Shown in pieces: positions 28,935-38,170 of a DNA stretch of 64,000 bases. Each line of letters opens with the position of its first letter. Positions within the stretch are counted from its first letter, which is position 1. Source of the stretch: Leisingera daeponensis DSM 23529 (GTDB taxonomy: Bacteria; Pseudomonadota; Alphaproteobacteria; Rhodobacterales; Rhodobacteraceae); NCBI RefSeq assembly GCF_000473145.1, contig NZ_KI421500.1:930225-994224 (forward strand), written 5' to 3'. The translations under genes and the position numbers were made by a program. Under the pieces are notes generated by a model. The model was not told the origin of the DNA and searched no databases. It saw nothing but the letters and a program-made list of their open reading frames with translations.

Positions 28935-30008
28935 ATGTTCACAATCCGCCAGATCGCCGAGTCCCTGGGCGCCGAAGCCCAGGGCGACCTGGACCTGCAG
29001 ATTGCAGGCGCGGCTGAACCGCAGGATGCCCAAGCCGGCCAGATTGCCATGGCGATGGCACCGAAATACGCGGAAGGCCTGCAGGCAGGCAATGCGCAGG
29101 CCGCAGTGCTGTGGGAAGGCGCGGACTGGGAATCCTTCGGGCTCAAGGCCGCCATCTTCGCCCCGCGCCCGCGGATGACCATGTCCGGCGTGACCGCCAT
29201 GCTGGACCGCGGCCAGGGGTTCACGTCCGGCATCCACCCCTCCGCCGTCATCGATCCCAGCGCCGAACTGGGCGAGGGCGTCTCCGTCGGGCCGCTGACG
29301 GTTGTTGCAGCCGGTGCAAAGATCGGCGCCGGGTCCGTGATCGGCCCGCACTGCTATATCGGTGCGGATGCGGTGATCGGGGCGGAGGCCCAGCTTCGCG
29401 AGATGGTCTCCATCGGTGCCCGCGCCACCATCGGCGACCGTTTCCGCGCCCAGCCGGGCGCGCGGGTCGGCGGCGACGGGTTCTCTTATGTCACACCGGA
29501 AGTGTCGGGTGCCGAAAACGCCCGCAAGACCCTGGGCGATCAGGGCGAGGCCAAGGCGCAATCCTGGGTCCGCATTCATTCTCTGGGGGCGGTCACCATC
29601 GGCGATGATGTGGAGCTAGGCTCCAACTGCACCATTGATAACGGCACCATCCGCGACACCGTGATCGGCAACGGCAGCAAGCTTGATAACCTGGTTCACG
29701 TCGGCCACAACACCCGCGTCGGCAACGACTGCCTGCTGTGCGGCCAGACCGGGATCTCCGGGTCGGTCGACATCGGCAACAACGTTGTGCTGGGCGGCCA
29801 GACCGGTGTGGTCGACAATATCTTTATCGGCGACGGCGTGATCGCCGGCGGCGGCACCAAGATTCTGTCGAATGTGCCCGCCGGCCGTGTGGTCATGGGC
29901 TATCCGGGCGTCAAGATGGAGACTCACACTGAGATGTATAAAGCACAGCGGCGCCTGCCGCGGCTGATGCGTGACATCGAATTGTTAAAAAAGGCTGTTT
30001 TCAAGTAA
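28935..30008 (+). CDS. lpxD: UDP-3-O-acyl-glucosamine N-acyltransferase (LpxD-like)
   Basis: Protein of 357 aa with an N-terminal uridine-binding domain and a left-handed beta-helix made of hexapeptide repeats. The catalytic His258 lies in LDNLVHVGHNTRVG, aligned with E. coli LpxD His239. A C-terminal helical tail completes the family layout. LpxD adds the N-linked hydroxyacyl chain to lipid A precursors using acyl-ACP. The gene is not in a bamA-fabZ-lpxA cluster here but heads a cassette with an acyl carrier protein and a ketosynthase, which suggests that its acyl donor may be made locally. Whether this is the only lpxD of the genome cannot be told. Confidence 0.85.
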   Translation: MFTIRQIAESLGAEAQGDLDLQIAGAAEPQDAQAGQIAMAMAPKYAEGLQAGNAQAAVLWEGADWESFGLKAAIFAPRPRMTMSGVTAMLDRGQGFTSGIHPSAVIDPSAELGEGVSVGPLTVVAAGAKIGAGSVIGPHCYIGADAVIGAEAQLREMVSIGARATIGDRFRAQPGARVGGDGFSYVTPEVSGAENARKTLGDQGEAKAQSWVRIHSLGAVTIGDDVELGSNCTIDNGTIRDTVIGNGSKLDNLVHVGHNTRVGNDCLLCGQTGISGSVDIGNNVVLGGQTGVVDNIFIGDGVIAGGGTKILSNVPAGRVVMGYPGVKMETHTEMYKAQRRLPRLMRDIELLKKAVFK

Positions 30009-30056
30009 CGGCCGAATACCTACATCAGCGCCAGGCAGAAAATCAGGGATCCTTAC

Positions 30057-30314
30057 ATGAGCACGCAGGACAAGGTCATTGCAATCATTGCCGAACAGGC
30101 GGTTCTGGAGCCGTCGGATGTGACCCTCGACAGCACCTTGGAGGATCTTGGCATCGACAGCCTGGGGCTGGTCGAAAGCATCTTTGCCATTGAAGAGGAA
30201 TTCGACATTTCAATTCCCTTCAATGCCAACGAGCCCGGGAAAAGCGATTTCGACATCTCCACTGTGGCGGCCATCGTCGCGGGCATCGACAAGCTGATCC
30301 TGGAAAAGGCCTAA
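30057..30314 (+). CDS. Acyl carrier protein, specialised
   Basis: Protein of 85 aa with the phosphopantetheine attachment site Ser35 in GIDSLGLVE, and acidic helices typical of ACP. It differs from housekeeping AcpP in the stretch ISIPFNANEPGKSDFDISTV, which resembles carriers dedicated to lipid A or special fatty acids. AGGGAT precedes the ATG. It lies between the LpxD-like gene and a ketosynthase with gaps of 48 and 8 bp, so it probably works with both. Confidence 0.9.
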   Translation: MSTQDKVIAIIAEQAVLEPSDVTLDSTLEDLGIDSLGLVESIFAIEEEFDISIPFNANEPGKSDFDISTVAAIVAGIDKLILEKA

Positions 30315-30322
30315 GCCCTCTC

Positions 30323-31531
30323 ATGAAGCGCGTTGTCATTACCGGGGCCGGGACCATCAATGCACTGGGCCATTCCGTGCCCGCCACGCTGGAGGCCATG
30401 CGCGAAGGCCGCTGCGGCATAGGCGACCTGGAATTCCGCGATGTGGAGCGGCTGGCGATCCGCATCGGCGGCCAGGTCCGCGGGTTTGAGGCCGAAGGCC
30501 GGTTCAACCGCCAGCAGATGAGCCTTTATGACCGCTTCACCCAATTCACCCTGACCGCCGCCAAGGAAGCGATTGAGCAGTCCGGGCTGGAATTTCATGG
30601 CGAGCTGTCTGCCAAAGCCGGCGTGGTTCTGGGCAATTCCGGCGGCGGCATGCAAACGCTGGATGAGAACTACCGCAGCGTTTACGAGGACGGCAAGAAC
30701 CGGGTGCATCCCTTTGTGGTGCCCAAGCTGATGAACAATGCCGCGGCCGGCCATGTGTCTATGCAGTTCAACCTCAAGGGTCCGAGCTTCACCGTTTCCA
30801 CCGCCTGCGCGTCCTCCAACCATGCGATGGCGCAGGCGTTTCAGATGGTGCGCTCGGGGATGAGCCCGGTGATGATCACCGGCGGTTCGGAATCGATGCT
30901 GTGCTTCGGCGGCGTGAAGGCCTGGGAGGGCCTGCGGGTGATGTCCAAGGATGCCTGCCGGCCGTTCAGCGCCAACCGCAACGGCATGGTGCAGGGCGAA
31001 GGCGCCGGCGTGTTTGTGTTCGAGGAATACGACCACGCCAAAGCGCGCGGCGCAGAGATTCTGTGCGAAGTCATCGGATTCGCCATGTCCTCGGACGCGG
31101 CCGATATTGTCATGCCCAGCAAGCAGGGCGCCGCACGGGCGATTGCCGGGGCGCTTCAGGATGCCCGCGTCGGCGCGTCCGAGGTCGGCTATATCAACGC
31201 GCATGGCACTGGCACCGCGGCCAACGACAAAACCGAATGCGCGGCGGTGGCGGATGTGTTCGGCCCCCATGCCGACAGCCTGATGATCTCCTCCACCAAA
31301 TCCATGCACGGCCACCTGATCGGCGGCACCGGTGCGGTGGAGCTGCTGGCCTGCATCATGGCGCTGCGCGACGGGGTGATTGCCCCGACCATCGGCTATG
31401 AGGAACCGGACCCGGAATGCGCCCTGGATGTAGTCCCGAACGAGGCGCGCGAGGCGAGGGTCGAGGTGGCGCTGTCCAATGCTTTTGCCTTTGGCGGGCT
31501 GAACGCGGTGCTGGCCCTGCGCAGGGTCTGA
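30323..31531 (+). CDS. Beta-ketoacyl-ACP synthase (FabF family)
   Basis: Condensing enzyme of 402 aa. The nucleophile Cys162 is in TACASSNHA; the two catalytic histidines are in NAHGTGTAANDKTE and SMHGHLIGGTGA. All three catalytic residues are present, so it should be active in chain elongation rather than a chain-length-factor relative. It follows the acyl carrier protein by eight bases. A dedicated ACP and ketosynthase next to LpxD recalls the rhizobial acpXL region for very-long-chain lipid A acyl groups, although the other members of that cluster are absent. Confidence 0.9.
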   Translation: MKRVVITGAGTINALGHSVPATLEAMREGRCGIGDLEFRDVERLAIRIGGQVRGFEAEGRFNRQQMSLYDRFTQFTLTAAKEAIEQSGLEFHGELSAKAGVVLGNSGGGMQTLDENYRSVYEDGKNRVHPFVVPKLMNNAAAGHVSMQFNLKGPSFTVSTACASSNHAMAQAFQMVRSGMSPVMITGGSESMLCFGGVKAWEGLRVMSKDACRPFSANRNGMVQGEGAGVFVFEEYDHAKARGAEILCEVIGFAMSSDAADIVMPSKQGAARAIAGALQDARVGASEVGYINAHGTGTAANDKTECAAVADVFGPHADSLMISSTKSMHGHLIGGTGAVELLACIMALRDGVIAPTIGYEEPDPECALDVVPNEAREARVEVALSNAFAFGGLNAVLALRRV

Positions 31532-31547
31532 GGGCCGCGAAACGCAA

Positions 31548-31585
31548 AACGCCGCGGCCCCAGGGGCGCGCGGCGTTCCGGTTTT
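31548..31585. terminator. Terminator between the ketosynthase gene and ialB
   Basis: Long GC-rich stem (31548-31561 with 31563-31577, one bulged G) and a T-run at 31581-31585 on the plus strand. It lies between convergent genes. Confidence 0.8.
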
Positions 31586-31601
31586 TGGGAAGGTGCCAGC
31601 G

Positions 31602-32276
31602 TTACTGCTTGACCACGTCCACCACGTCATATCCTGCGGTGAAGCCGCTCAGCGACAGCTTCATCTCCACCACCTGGTCCGGAGCAGGCGCCGGGCGCAG
31701 CGACAGCGTGGCTTGCTTGCCTTTCTTGAAGGCGTCGATATCGCCTTGGGTCAGGCCGATCTGCGCCACGCAGCCCAGCTGGTTGCAGAAGGAATAGTTG
31801 TAACGCTTCGCCGGTGCGCCGTCGATCGAGATGGTCAGCGCGGCCGGCAGCAGGGTTTCCAGCGGCACGATCACGGTCGCGCCGGCAACGGCCTGGCCGC
31901 CTTGCTGGTCAATCCGGAACAGCGACACCTCGGCAATCGGATTGCCTTGCGGACCCGCCAGAACCTGCAGCAGCGAGCAGGGGTCGGTTTCGCTCTCGGT
32001 CTTGATGCAGGCCAGATCCCAGTCGCCGTGCTTCTCTTTGGAATAGCGCTGGCCCAGCTGCGGGCCGGTGCCGACCGGTTCGCCAAGATCCAGAATATCG
32101 TCCGCGGTCGATTCTGCCTTTTCGCCTTGCTCAGCCTGTTGTTCGGGCTGTTGCTCGGCCTGTTCCGCGGTATCCGCCCCGGCGGTCTCCTCTTCCGCCG
32201 CTGTTTCCTGCGCTGCCAGCGGTGCGGTCATGGCCAGCAGTGCGGCCAGCGTGATCGGGGTCAGGGACTTCAACAT
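31602..32276 (-). CDS. Invasion-associated locus B (IalB) family protein
   Basis: Periplasmic protein of 224 aa. Signal peptide at residues 1-22 (APLAAQ), then a low-complexity region of about 45 residues rich in Glu, Gln and Ala, then the IalB domain. The domain has KHGDWDLAC, the paired cysteines in ETDPCSLLQ, and FCNQLGCVAQIG, suggesting disulfides. The family was named in Bartonella for erythrocyte invasion but is widespread in free-living alphaproteobacteria, where its role is unclear. It is monocistronic. A GCGTGT/ACACGC palindrome lies 31 bp upstream of the start. Confidence 0.88.
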   Translation of the reverse strand: MLKSLTPITLAALLAMTAPLAAQETAAEEETAGADTAEQAEQQPEQQAEQGEKAESTADDILDLGEPVGTGPQLGQRYSKEKHGDWDLACIKTESETDPCSLLQVLAGPQGNPIAEVSLFRIDQQGGQAVAGATVIVPLETLLPAALTISIDGAPAKRYNYSFCNQLGCVAQIGLTQGDIDAFKKGKQATLSLRPAPAPDQVVEMKLSLSGFTAGYDVVDVVKQ

Positions 32277-32306
32277 GAATGCCTCATTTTTCTACAGACG
32301 CTGCTT

Positions 32307-32319
32307 TTGCGTGTAACAC
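32307..32319. promoter_or_regulatory. Palindrome upstream of ialB
   Basis: Perfect 6-1-6 inverted repeat GCGTGT-A-ACACGC, 31-43 bp before the ialB start. Possible operator; no regulator can be named. Confidence 0.3.
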
Positions 32320-32409
32320 GCGGCCCAGGCAGTGTCAGGTTAATATCAGGCGATCTGCGGGGAAAACCGCTCAATCTGCCTCAACCATGGAAGTTGCTGA
32401 TTAAGAACA

Positions 32410-32437
32410 AAAAAGGGAACCCGCTGGTTCCCTTTTT
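32410..32437. terminator. Orphan bidirectional terminator in the ialB-herA spacer
   Basis: A perfect 12-bp stem AAAAAGGGAACC / GGTTCCCTTTTT with CGCT loop. No annotated gene on either strand ends here: ialB starts to the left on the minus strand and the DUF853 gene starts to the right. This implies an unannotated short transcript. The rest of the 499-bp spacer (32277-32775) holds no convincing protein gene. Confidence 0.8.
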
Positions 32438-32626
32438 CGTATTTGCGTCTCCCCGTCGGACTGGCCGACTTAGTTATTGCGTAGGACGTTACGAAAGGGC
32501 TGGCCATCGGTCAACATGCAACTTCAAAAAAATGCAGTGCAGCCCTGATTTGGCGGAAATAGGCGGTGATGGCGGCGGGATGCAGGTCGGGGTGCCTGTT
32601 TTACAGGCAGCTGTGCCGAAAAAAGG

Positions 32627-32655
32627 AGGCCGTGCGCAAGGCACGGCCAGTCTGA
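32627..32655 (-). terminator. Second orphan terminator, minus strand
   Basis: Stem GGCCGTGC / GCACGGCC (32635-32642 with 32648-32655) followed on the minus strand by TCC and a run of six T. No minus-strand gene lies upstream of it before the DUF853 gene. It could end a small RNA or an antisense transcript starting near 32700-32780. Confidence 0.65.
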
Positions 32656-32775
32656 CAGGGAGGAAATGTCCGCCGCGGCAACCGCAAGTGCAGGGGCGGG
32701 CAAGATTGACTATCGCACGGAAAAGTTAACGTTGTATTGTTATCCACAGGCAGAACACACAGGCAGGAGCGAGGC

Positions 32776-34320
32776 ATGACAGAACAGGTATTTCTGGGCG
32801 GCGGCGGCGAGGATTACGGGACGCCGCAGGGGCTGGCCTTGAAATATGCCAACCGCCACGGTCTGATCGCCGGCGCAACCGGCACCGGAAAGACGGTGAC
32901 GCTGCAGATCCTGGCCGAAGGGTTTTCCAATGCCGGCGTGCCGGTGATCCTGTCGGATGTGAAAGGGGACCTCTCAGGCCTGGCAAAGGCGGGCTCGGCC
33001 AGCCACAAGCTGCACGACGCCTTTACGGCCCGGGCGGAGAAGATCGGTTTTTCCGGCTATGGCTACCATGCCTGTCCGGTCACCTTCTGGGACCTTTACG
33101 GCGCGCAGGGCCACCCGGTGCGCACCACGGTGGCCGAGATGGGCCCATTGCTGCTGGCGCGCCTCTTGGAGCTGAGCGAGGCGCAGGAGGGCATCCTGAA
33201 CATCGCTTTCCGGCTGGCCGACGATGAGGGGCTGCCGCTGCTGGATCTGAAGGACTTGCAGGCGCTGCTGGTCTGGACTGGCGAGAACCGCAGCCAGCTG
33301 TCGCTGCGCTACGGCAATGTCTCGCCCGCGTCGATCGGGGCGATCCAGCGCCGTCTGCTGGTGCTGGAAAACCAGGGCGGCGCGGAACTGTTCGGGGAGC
33401 CGGCCTTGGCGCTAAGCGACCTGATGCGGTGCGATGAGGCCGGCAAGGGCATGGTCAATATCCTGGCCGCGGACAAGCTGATGGCGGCGCCGGGCCTTTA
33501 TGCGACGTTTCTTCTCTGGCTCCTCAGCGAGCTGTTCGAGGAGCTGCCGGAGGTCGGTGACCCGGACAAGCCGCGGCTGGTCTTCTTCTTTGACGAGGCG
33601 CATTTGCTGTTCGACGACGCCCCAAAGGCGCTGATCGACAAGGTGGAGCAGGTGGCCCGGCTTATCCGCTCCAAGGGCGTGGGCGTGTATTTCATCACCC
33701 AGAACCCGGCCGACGTGCCGGAGGATATCCTTGGCCAGCTTGGCAACCGCATCCAGCACGCCTTGCGTGCCTTCACCGCCAAGGACCGCAAGAATCTCCG
33801 GCTGGCTGCCGGGACCTACCGCGAGAACCCGCGCTTCCCTACCGAGGACGCCATCCGCGAGGTGGGAGTGGGCGAGGCGGTCACTTCGATGCTGCAAAAG
33901 AAAGGGGTGCCAGGCGTGGTGGAGCGGACGCTGATCCGGCCGCCCAGCTCCCAGCTTGGCCCGATCACGGAACAGGAACGGGCAGCGATATTGAAAGCAT
34001 CCGCAATGGCCGGAAAGTACGACACGCCGCTGGACCGCCGGTCCGCCTATGAGATCCTGGCGCAACGGGCGCAAACAGCCGCGCAGGAGGCGGAAGTGTC
34101 AGAGAGGGAGGCTGAGGAGGCCTCGCAGCCCGCAGCGCGTGAATTCAACGCGGGGCGCCGGTACTCTGGAACTCGGGTCAGCCGCTCCACGTCCCGCCCA
34201 AGCCGCGAGAAGGACACCTTTACCTCGGCGATGTCGGAGGCGGTAATCAAGGAACTGAAAGGCACCACCGGCCGCCGCATCGTCCGCGGCATCCTGGGCA
34301 GCCTGTTCAGGGGGCGCTAG
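32776..34320 (+). CDS. HerA-like ATPase, DUF853 family
   Basis: Protein of 514 aa. RecA-like ATPase core with Walker A GATGTGKT at about residue 38 and Walker [12 protein letters not shown] at about 280, followed by an [18 protein letters not shown] segment typical of HerA/FtsK-type motors. The C-terminal part is basic, Ser/Arg-rich and probably disordered before a final helix. Family members are hexameric DNA-handling ATPases of unassigned role; the archaeal namesake works with nucleases in end resection. AGGAGCGAGG precedes the ATG. Its last 14 bases overlap the end of the convergent DUF2306 gene. Confidence 0.85.
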   Translation: MTEQVFLGGGGEDYGTPQGLALKYANRHGLIAGATGTGKTVTLQILAEGFSNAGVPVILSDVKGDLSGLAKAGSASHKLHDAFTARAEKIGFSGYGYHACPVTFWDLYGAQGHPVRTTVAEMGPLLLARLLELSEAQEGILNIAFRLADDEGLPLLDLKDLQALLVWTGENRSQLSLRYGNVSPASIGAIQRRLLVLENQGGAELFGEPALALSDLMRCDEAGKGMVNILAADKLMAAPGLYATFLLWLLSELFEELPEVGDPDKPRLVFFFDEAHLLFDDAPKALIDKVEQVARLIRSKGVGVYFITQNPADVPEDILGQLGNRIQHALRAFTAKDRKNLRLAAGTYRENPRFPTEDAIREVGVGEAVTSMLQKKGVPGVVERTLIRPPSSQLGPITEQERAAILKASAMAGKYDTPLDRRSAYEILAQRAQTAAQEAEVSEREAEEASQPAAREFNAGRRYSGTRVSRSTSRPSREKDTFTSAMSEAVIKELKGTTGRRIVRGILGSLFRGR

Positions 34321-34984
34321 GGCGGCGCCGCAGCACCAACTCCAGCAGCAGCAGCCAGGGCAGATAAAAGCCCGCATTCATGAACAGATCGAACCCGCCG
34401 GTAAACTGCGGGTTCGATGCAGCCCCGCCGGTGGCCAGCACCCACAGCCCGTATTGAACCCGGTACAGCCAGGACCCCATCGCAAGGACCAGCAGGCGCA
34501 GCGCCCACCTGCGGTGGCGGGCGGTTTGCCCTTGCCGCGCCAGGCGGGCCGTTTGCAGGGCTGCGGCCAGCAGAAACAGGCCATAGACGGAAAACCCTGC
34601 GTCCATTGGCCAGCCGCCAATCGTGCCCTGCCGGGCGGTAAAGGCCAGCCCGCCCGCGGCCGTCACGCAGGCCGCCAGGACAAGCAGGCGGCCCAGCCAC
34701 CTGTGCAGCGCGGGCAGACGCCCGCTGAGGCCCAACCCCAGTTGCAGAGGCGCCAGAACCGGCAGCGCGGCCCCGATCAGCATGTGCACAGAGATGGCCG
34801 CATTGGACCAAACCGCACCCGGAACGAATAGATAGCTGTCTCTCTTTGCACTGCCGCCCAGCCCCTCGATCCCGAACACGGCGGCGTAATAGCTGAAAGG
34901 CGCGGCCAGCAGCGCCAGAAAAACAAGGGCCGCAGCTTTCGCCGCGGCCCCCTTTGATGTTGTTTTTTGCAGGCTGTGTTGCAC
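34307..34984 (-). CDS. DUF2306-like integral membrane protein
   Basis: Protein of 225 aa with about six or seven hydrophobic helices. Conserved-looking histidines and arginines at helix ends ([12 protein letters not shown] and [15 protein letters not shown]) fit the DUF2306 family. The function is unknown. The start is a GTG with AGGA six bases upstream. It lies 23 bp downstream of livM on the same strand with no visible terminator, so it may be transcribed with the liv operon, though its content suggests no link to amino acid uptake. Confidence 0.7.
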   Translation of the reverse strand: MQHSLQKTTSKGAAAKAAALVFLALLAAPFSYYAAVFGIEGLGGSAKRDSYLFVPGAVWSNAAISVHMLIGAALPVLAPLQLGLGLSGRLPALHRWLGRLLVLAACVTAAGGLAFTARQGTIGGWPMDAGFSVYGLFLLAAALQTARLARQGQTARHRRWALRLLVLAMGSWLYRVQYGLWVLATGGAASNPQFTGGFDLFMNAGFYLPWLLLLELVLRRRPSAP

Positions 34985-35007
34985 AAGAGCTATCCTGAAG
35001 CTGTTGC

Positions 35008-36330
35008 CTATTTCTCCGGGATCAGGCCCCGCGGGCTGAACCTCAGCACCAGAAGCAGGATCAGGCCCATTGTGAACAGCCGCATGTGCGAGGCGCTTTC
35101 CATCAGATGCGCCTTCAGTGCGCTGCCCTCTCCCATGCCAGAGGTCACTAGCTCCATCAGCAGGATACCCATCGGTTCTACCTTGATCCAGAAGAACCAG
35201 ATCAGCATGCCGCCCAGGACCGCGCCGAAGTTGTTTCCGGAACCGCCGACGATCACCATCACCCAGATCAGGAAGGTGAAGCGCAGCGGGTTGTAGGTGC
35301 CCGGCGTCATCTGGCTGTCCAGCGTGGTCATCATCGCGCCGGCAATGCCGCAGATGGCGGAGCCCAGCACGAAGATCTGCAAGTGGCGGCGGGTGACGTC
35401 CTTGCCCATCGCCTCAGCTGCGGTCTCGTTGTCGCGGATCGCGCGCATCATCCGGCCCCAGGGGCTTTTCAGCGCCATCTGCGCCATCCATAGGAGCGCC
35501 AGCAGCACCACCGTGAACATCAGCGCATAGCCTGCCTTGACGTAGACGGTCGATGCCGTGACCGGGTCCATGCCCCAGCTTGCCGCGCGTTCCACAAAGG
35601 ACGGATCGTTTTGCAGATCCACCTCATAAGGCAGCGGGCGGGGCAGGCCGACGACGTTTTTCACACCGCGCGACAGCCAGTCCTCGTTCTTCAGGACCGC
35701 GATGATGATCTCGGCAATCCCCAGGGTGGCAATCGCCAGATAGTCGGAGCGCAGCCCCAGCGCGGTCTTGCCGATCAGCCAGGCGGCACCGGCTGCCAGC
35801 AGGCCGCCCGCGGGCCAGGCCAGCAGCACCGGCAGGCCCAGGCCGCCGATATTGCCCTGCAGCGCGGGGTTGATCGCCTCGACCGAGCCGACCGCCGGAT
35901 CGAAGATCGCGCGGTAGACGAAGAAGCCCGCGATCAGCACAACGGCCAGCACCAGCGCACGCAGTTTTCCTGCAGGCATGAACTTGGTGATCATCACCGC
36001 GGCCACAACCGTAAGCGCGCCCATCACCAGGGCCATCACGATGCTGACGCCGCCCGACGACCAGGCCGCCGGTATCACCGGCGTCGACACCAGCACCACG
36101 GCCAGCCCGCCGAGCGCGGTAAAGCCCATGATGCCGACGTTGAACAGCCCGGCAAAGCCCCACTGGATGTTCACGCCGATGGCCATGATGGCCGAGATCA
36201 GCCCCATGTTCAGGATCACCAGCGCCGAGTTCCAGGAGCCGGAGAAAAACAGGAAGTCGGTCATGCCTTCTGCAAGGATCATCACGCCGACAAAGACGAA
36301 AAGAAGGGTATGTTTCATAGTGTCGGTCAT
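35008..36330 (-). CDS. livM: Branched-chain amino acid ABC transporter permease LivM
   Basis: Inner-membrane permease of 440 aa, one of two channel subunits. The LivM core (NIQWGFAGLFNVGIMGF near the N-terminus, LRSDYLAIATLGIAEI, LGLRS EAA-like loop, GRMMRAIRDNETAAEAMGKD) is clear. The protein is longer than E. coli-type LivM cores because of an extra hydrophobic insertion at about residues 80-170. Its ATG overlaps the livH stop by four bases. It is the last liv gene of the minus-strand operon. Confidence 0.92.
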   Translation of the reverse strand: MTDTMKHTLLFVFVGVMILAEGMTDFLFFSGSWNSALVILNMGLISAIMAIGVNIQWGFAGLFNVGIMGFTALGGLAVVLVSTPVIPAAWSSGGVSIVMALVMGALTVVAAVMITKFMPAGKLRALVLAVVLIAGFFVYRAIFDPAVGSVEAINPALQGNIGGLGLPVLLAWPAGGLLAAGAAWLIGKTALGLRSDYLAIATLGIAEIIIAVLKNEDWLSRGVKNVVGLPRPLPYEVDLQNDPSFVERAASWGMDPVTASTVYVKAGYALMFTVVLLALLWMAQMALKSPWGRMMRAIRDNETAAEAMGKDVTRRHLQIFVLGSAICGIAGAMMTTLDSQMTPGTYNPLRFTFLIWVMVIVGGSGNNFGAVLGGMLIWFFWIKVEPMGILLMELVTSGMGEGSALKAHLMESASHMRLFTMGLILLLVLRFSPRGLIPEK

Positions 36331-37337
36331 ACCGCTTTCCCTTTGAAAAGGCCGGTAGGCTTGAACAGGAGGACGACAATCAGGATCGCAAAGGAAACCG
36401 CGAACTTGTAGTCGGTGCTGAGGAGCTGAACCAGCCCGTCAGGCGCCAGGCTGTCCGGCAGGCCGTAGGTCAGCACCTTCTTCCAGGCATAGGTGATCGT
36501 CACCTCGGAGAAGGCGATGATGAACCCGCCGGCAATCGCGCCAATCGGGTTGCCGAGGCCGCCCACGATGGCGGAGGCAAAGATCGGCAGCAGAAGCTGG
36601 AAATAGGTGAACGGCTTGAACGACTTGTCGAGGCCGTAGAGAACCCCGGCGATGGTCGCCAGTGCCGCCACGATCATCCAGGTGTACATCACCACGCGCT
36701 CCGGGTTGATGCCCGACAGAAGCGCCAGATCCTCGTTATCCGAGTAGGCGCGCATGGATTTGCCGGTGCGGGTCTTGTTCAGGAACCAGAACAGCGCTGC
36801 AACCACGATCACAGCAGTGATCACGGTCAGCGCCTCAGTGGTCTTGATCGCCAGGCCTTCCTGCAGCCCGGTCAGTTGCTTGAAGGTCCGGGCCGAGATC
36901 ACAAAGCGTTCGCCATCTGTAAAGCGCTGATCGCCCGGCCCGATGATGAAGCGCACGATGCCGTTCATCATGAACATCACACCCAGCGAGACCATCACAA
37001 AAATCACAGGCTTCGCCTTTTGCTGGCGGTAGAACCGGTAGACGGTCCGGTCGGTGACAAGGGCCAGCGCAATGGTGCCGAGGATGCCAAACGGCAGCGC
37101 CAGCAGCGCGGTCGGCAGCGGCCCTGCGCTCAGGCCCGCGGACTGGAACATCCAGGTGAACAGGATGGTGACCATCGCGCCGAACGCCATGGTGTCGCCA
37201 TGGGCAAAGTTTGAGAACCGCAGGATCCCGTAGATCAGAGTCACCCCCAGCGCGCCAAGCGCCAGCTGGCTGCCATAGGCGAGGCCGGGGACAATCACAA
37301 AGTTGGTAAGCGCCACGAGGGCGTTGAGAAGATCCAT
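36327..37337 (-). CDS. livH: Branched-chain amino acid ABC transporter permease LivH
   Basis: Inner-membrane permease of 336 aa with about eight helices. Typical LivH features are GVTLIYGILRFSNFAHGDTMAFGAM near the N-terminus and the cytoplasmic loop RTGKSMRAYSDNEDLALLSGINPERV that contacts the ATPases. It starts two bases after the end of livF and overlaps livM by four bases. With LivM it forms the translocation pore for leucine, isoleucine, valine or related substrates. Confidence 0.94.
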   Translation of the reverse strand: MDLLNALVALTNFVIVPGLAYGSQLALGALGVTLIYGILRFSNFAHGDTMAFGAMVTILFTWMFQSAGLSAGPLPTALLALPFGILGTIALALVTDRTVYRFYRQQKAKPVIFVMVSLGVMFMMNGIVRFIIGPGDQRFTDGERFVISARTFKQLTGLQEGLAIKTTEALTVITAVIVVAALFWFLNKTRTGKSMRAYSDNEDLALLSGINPERVVMYTWMIVAALATIAGVLYGLDKSFKPFTYFQLLLPIFASAIVGGLGNPIGAIAGGFIIAFSEVTITYAWKKVLTYGLPDSLAPDGLVQLLSTDYKFAVSFAILIVVLLFKPTGLFKGKAV

Positions 37338-37339
37338 GC

Positions 37340-38170
37340 TTAGCCCCCCAGGAAAGATTTGCGAACTTCGGGATCGGCCAGCAGCTCCTTGCCGGTGCCG
37401 GTAAAGGCATTGCGCCCCTGCACCAGGACATAGCCTTTGTCCGCGATCTCAAGCGCTTGCTTGGCGTTCTGCTCCACCATCAGGATCGGCAGCCCGGTGC
37501 GGGCGACCTCGATGATGCGGTCGAACAGCTCATCCATCACGATGGGGGAGACGCCTGCCGTCGGTTCGTCCAGCATCAGCACCTTGGGCTTTGTCATCAG
37601 CGCGCGGCCCACCGCCACCTGCTGGCGCTGGCCGCCGGACAGCTCACCGGCCGGCTGGTTGCGCTTGTCGCGCAGGATCGGGAACAGGTCATAAACCTGC
37701 TCCATCGTGTCCCGGAAATCATCGGTGCGGATGAAGGCGCCCATCTCCAGGTTCTCCTCCACCGTCATCGAGGTGAAGATGTTGCTGGTCTGCGGTACAA
37801 AGCCCATGCCCTTGATCACCCGGTCCTGCGGGCTGAGCAGGGTGATGTCCTCGCCATCGAGCCGGACGGAGCCGGAGCGCACGTCCAGCATCCCGAACAC
37901 CGCCTTCATCGCGGTCGACTTGCCGGCGCCGTTGGGGCCGACGATCACGGCGATCTCGCCCTTGTCGACGGCGATGGTGCAGTCATGCAGGATGTCAGGT
38001 CCCTTGCCGTAGCCGCCGGTCATGGTGTCGCCGATCAGGAACGGGCCGCCCTCGACCTTGCGGACAGGACCGCTTTTAAGATGGGCGGGCTGCATCGTGC
38101 CCACGCCTTTCAGGTTGGTGATCGAGGCATCCTTGTTGCCGTGATCGTCCTGGTAGGGGTTGTCGCTCAT
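37340..38170 (-). CDS. livF: Branched-chain amino acid ABC transporter ATPase LivF, with N-terminal extension
   Basis: ATP-binding subunit of 276 aa. Walker A GPNGAGKST, signature LSGGQRQQVAVGRAL and Walker B LMLDEPTAGVSP are all present. About 45 residues precede the normal LivF start; they are polar and probably flexible. The start at 38170 is supported by a four-base ATGA overlap with the livG stop, but Met26 (MQPAHL) is an alternative. The longer open frame extending to 38629 is only the shadow of livG in another frame. Confidence 0.92.
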   Translation of the reverse strand: MSDNPYQDDHGNKDASITNLKGVGTMQPAHLKSGPVRKVEGGPFLIGDTMTGGYGKGPDILHDCTIAVDKGEIAVIVGPNGAGKSTAMKAVFGMLDVRSGSVRLDGEDITLLSPQDRVIKGMGFVPQTSNIFTSMTVEENLEMGAFIRTDDFRDTMEQVYDLFPILRDKRNQPAGELSGGQRQQVAVGRALMTKPKVLMLDEPTAGVSPIVMDELFDRIIEVARTGLPILMVEQNAKQALEIADKGYVLVQGRNAFTGTGKELLADPEVRKSFLGG

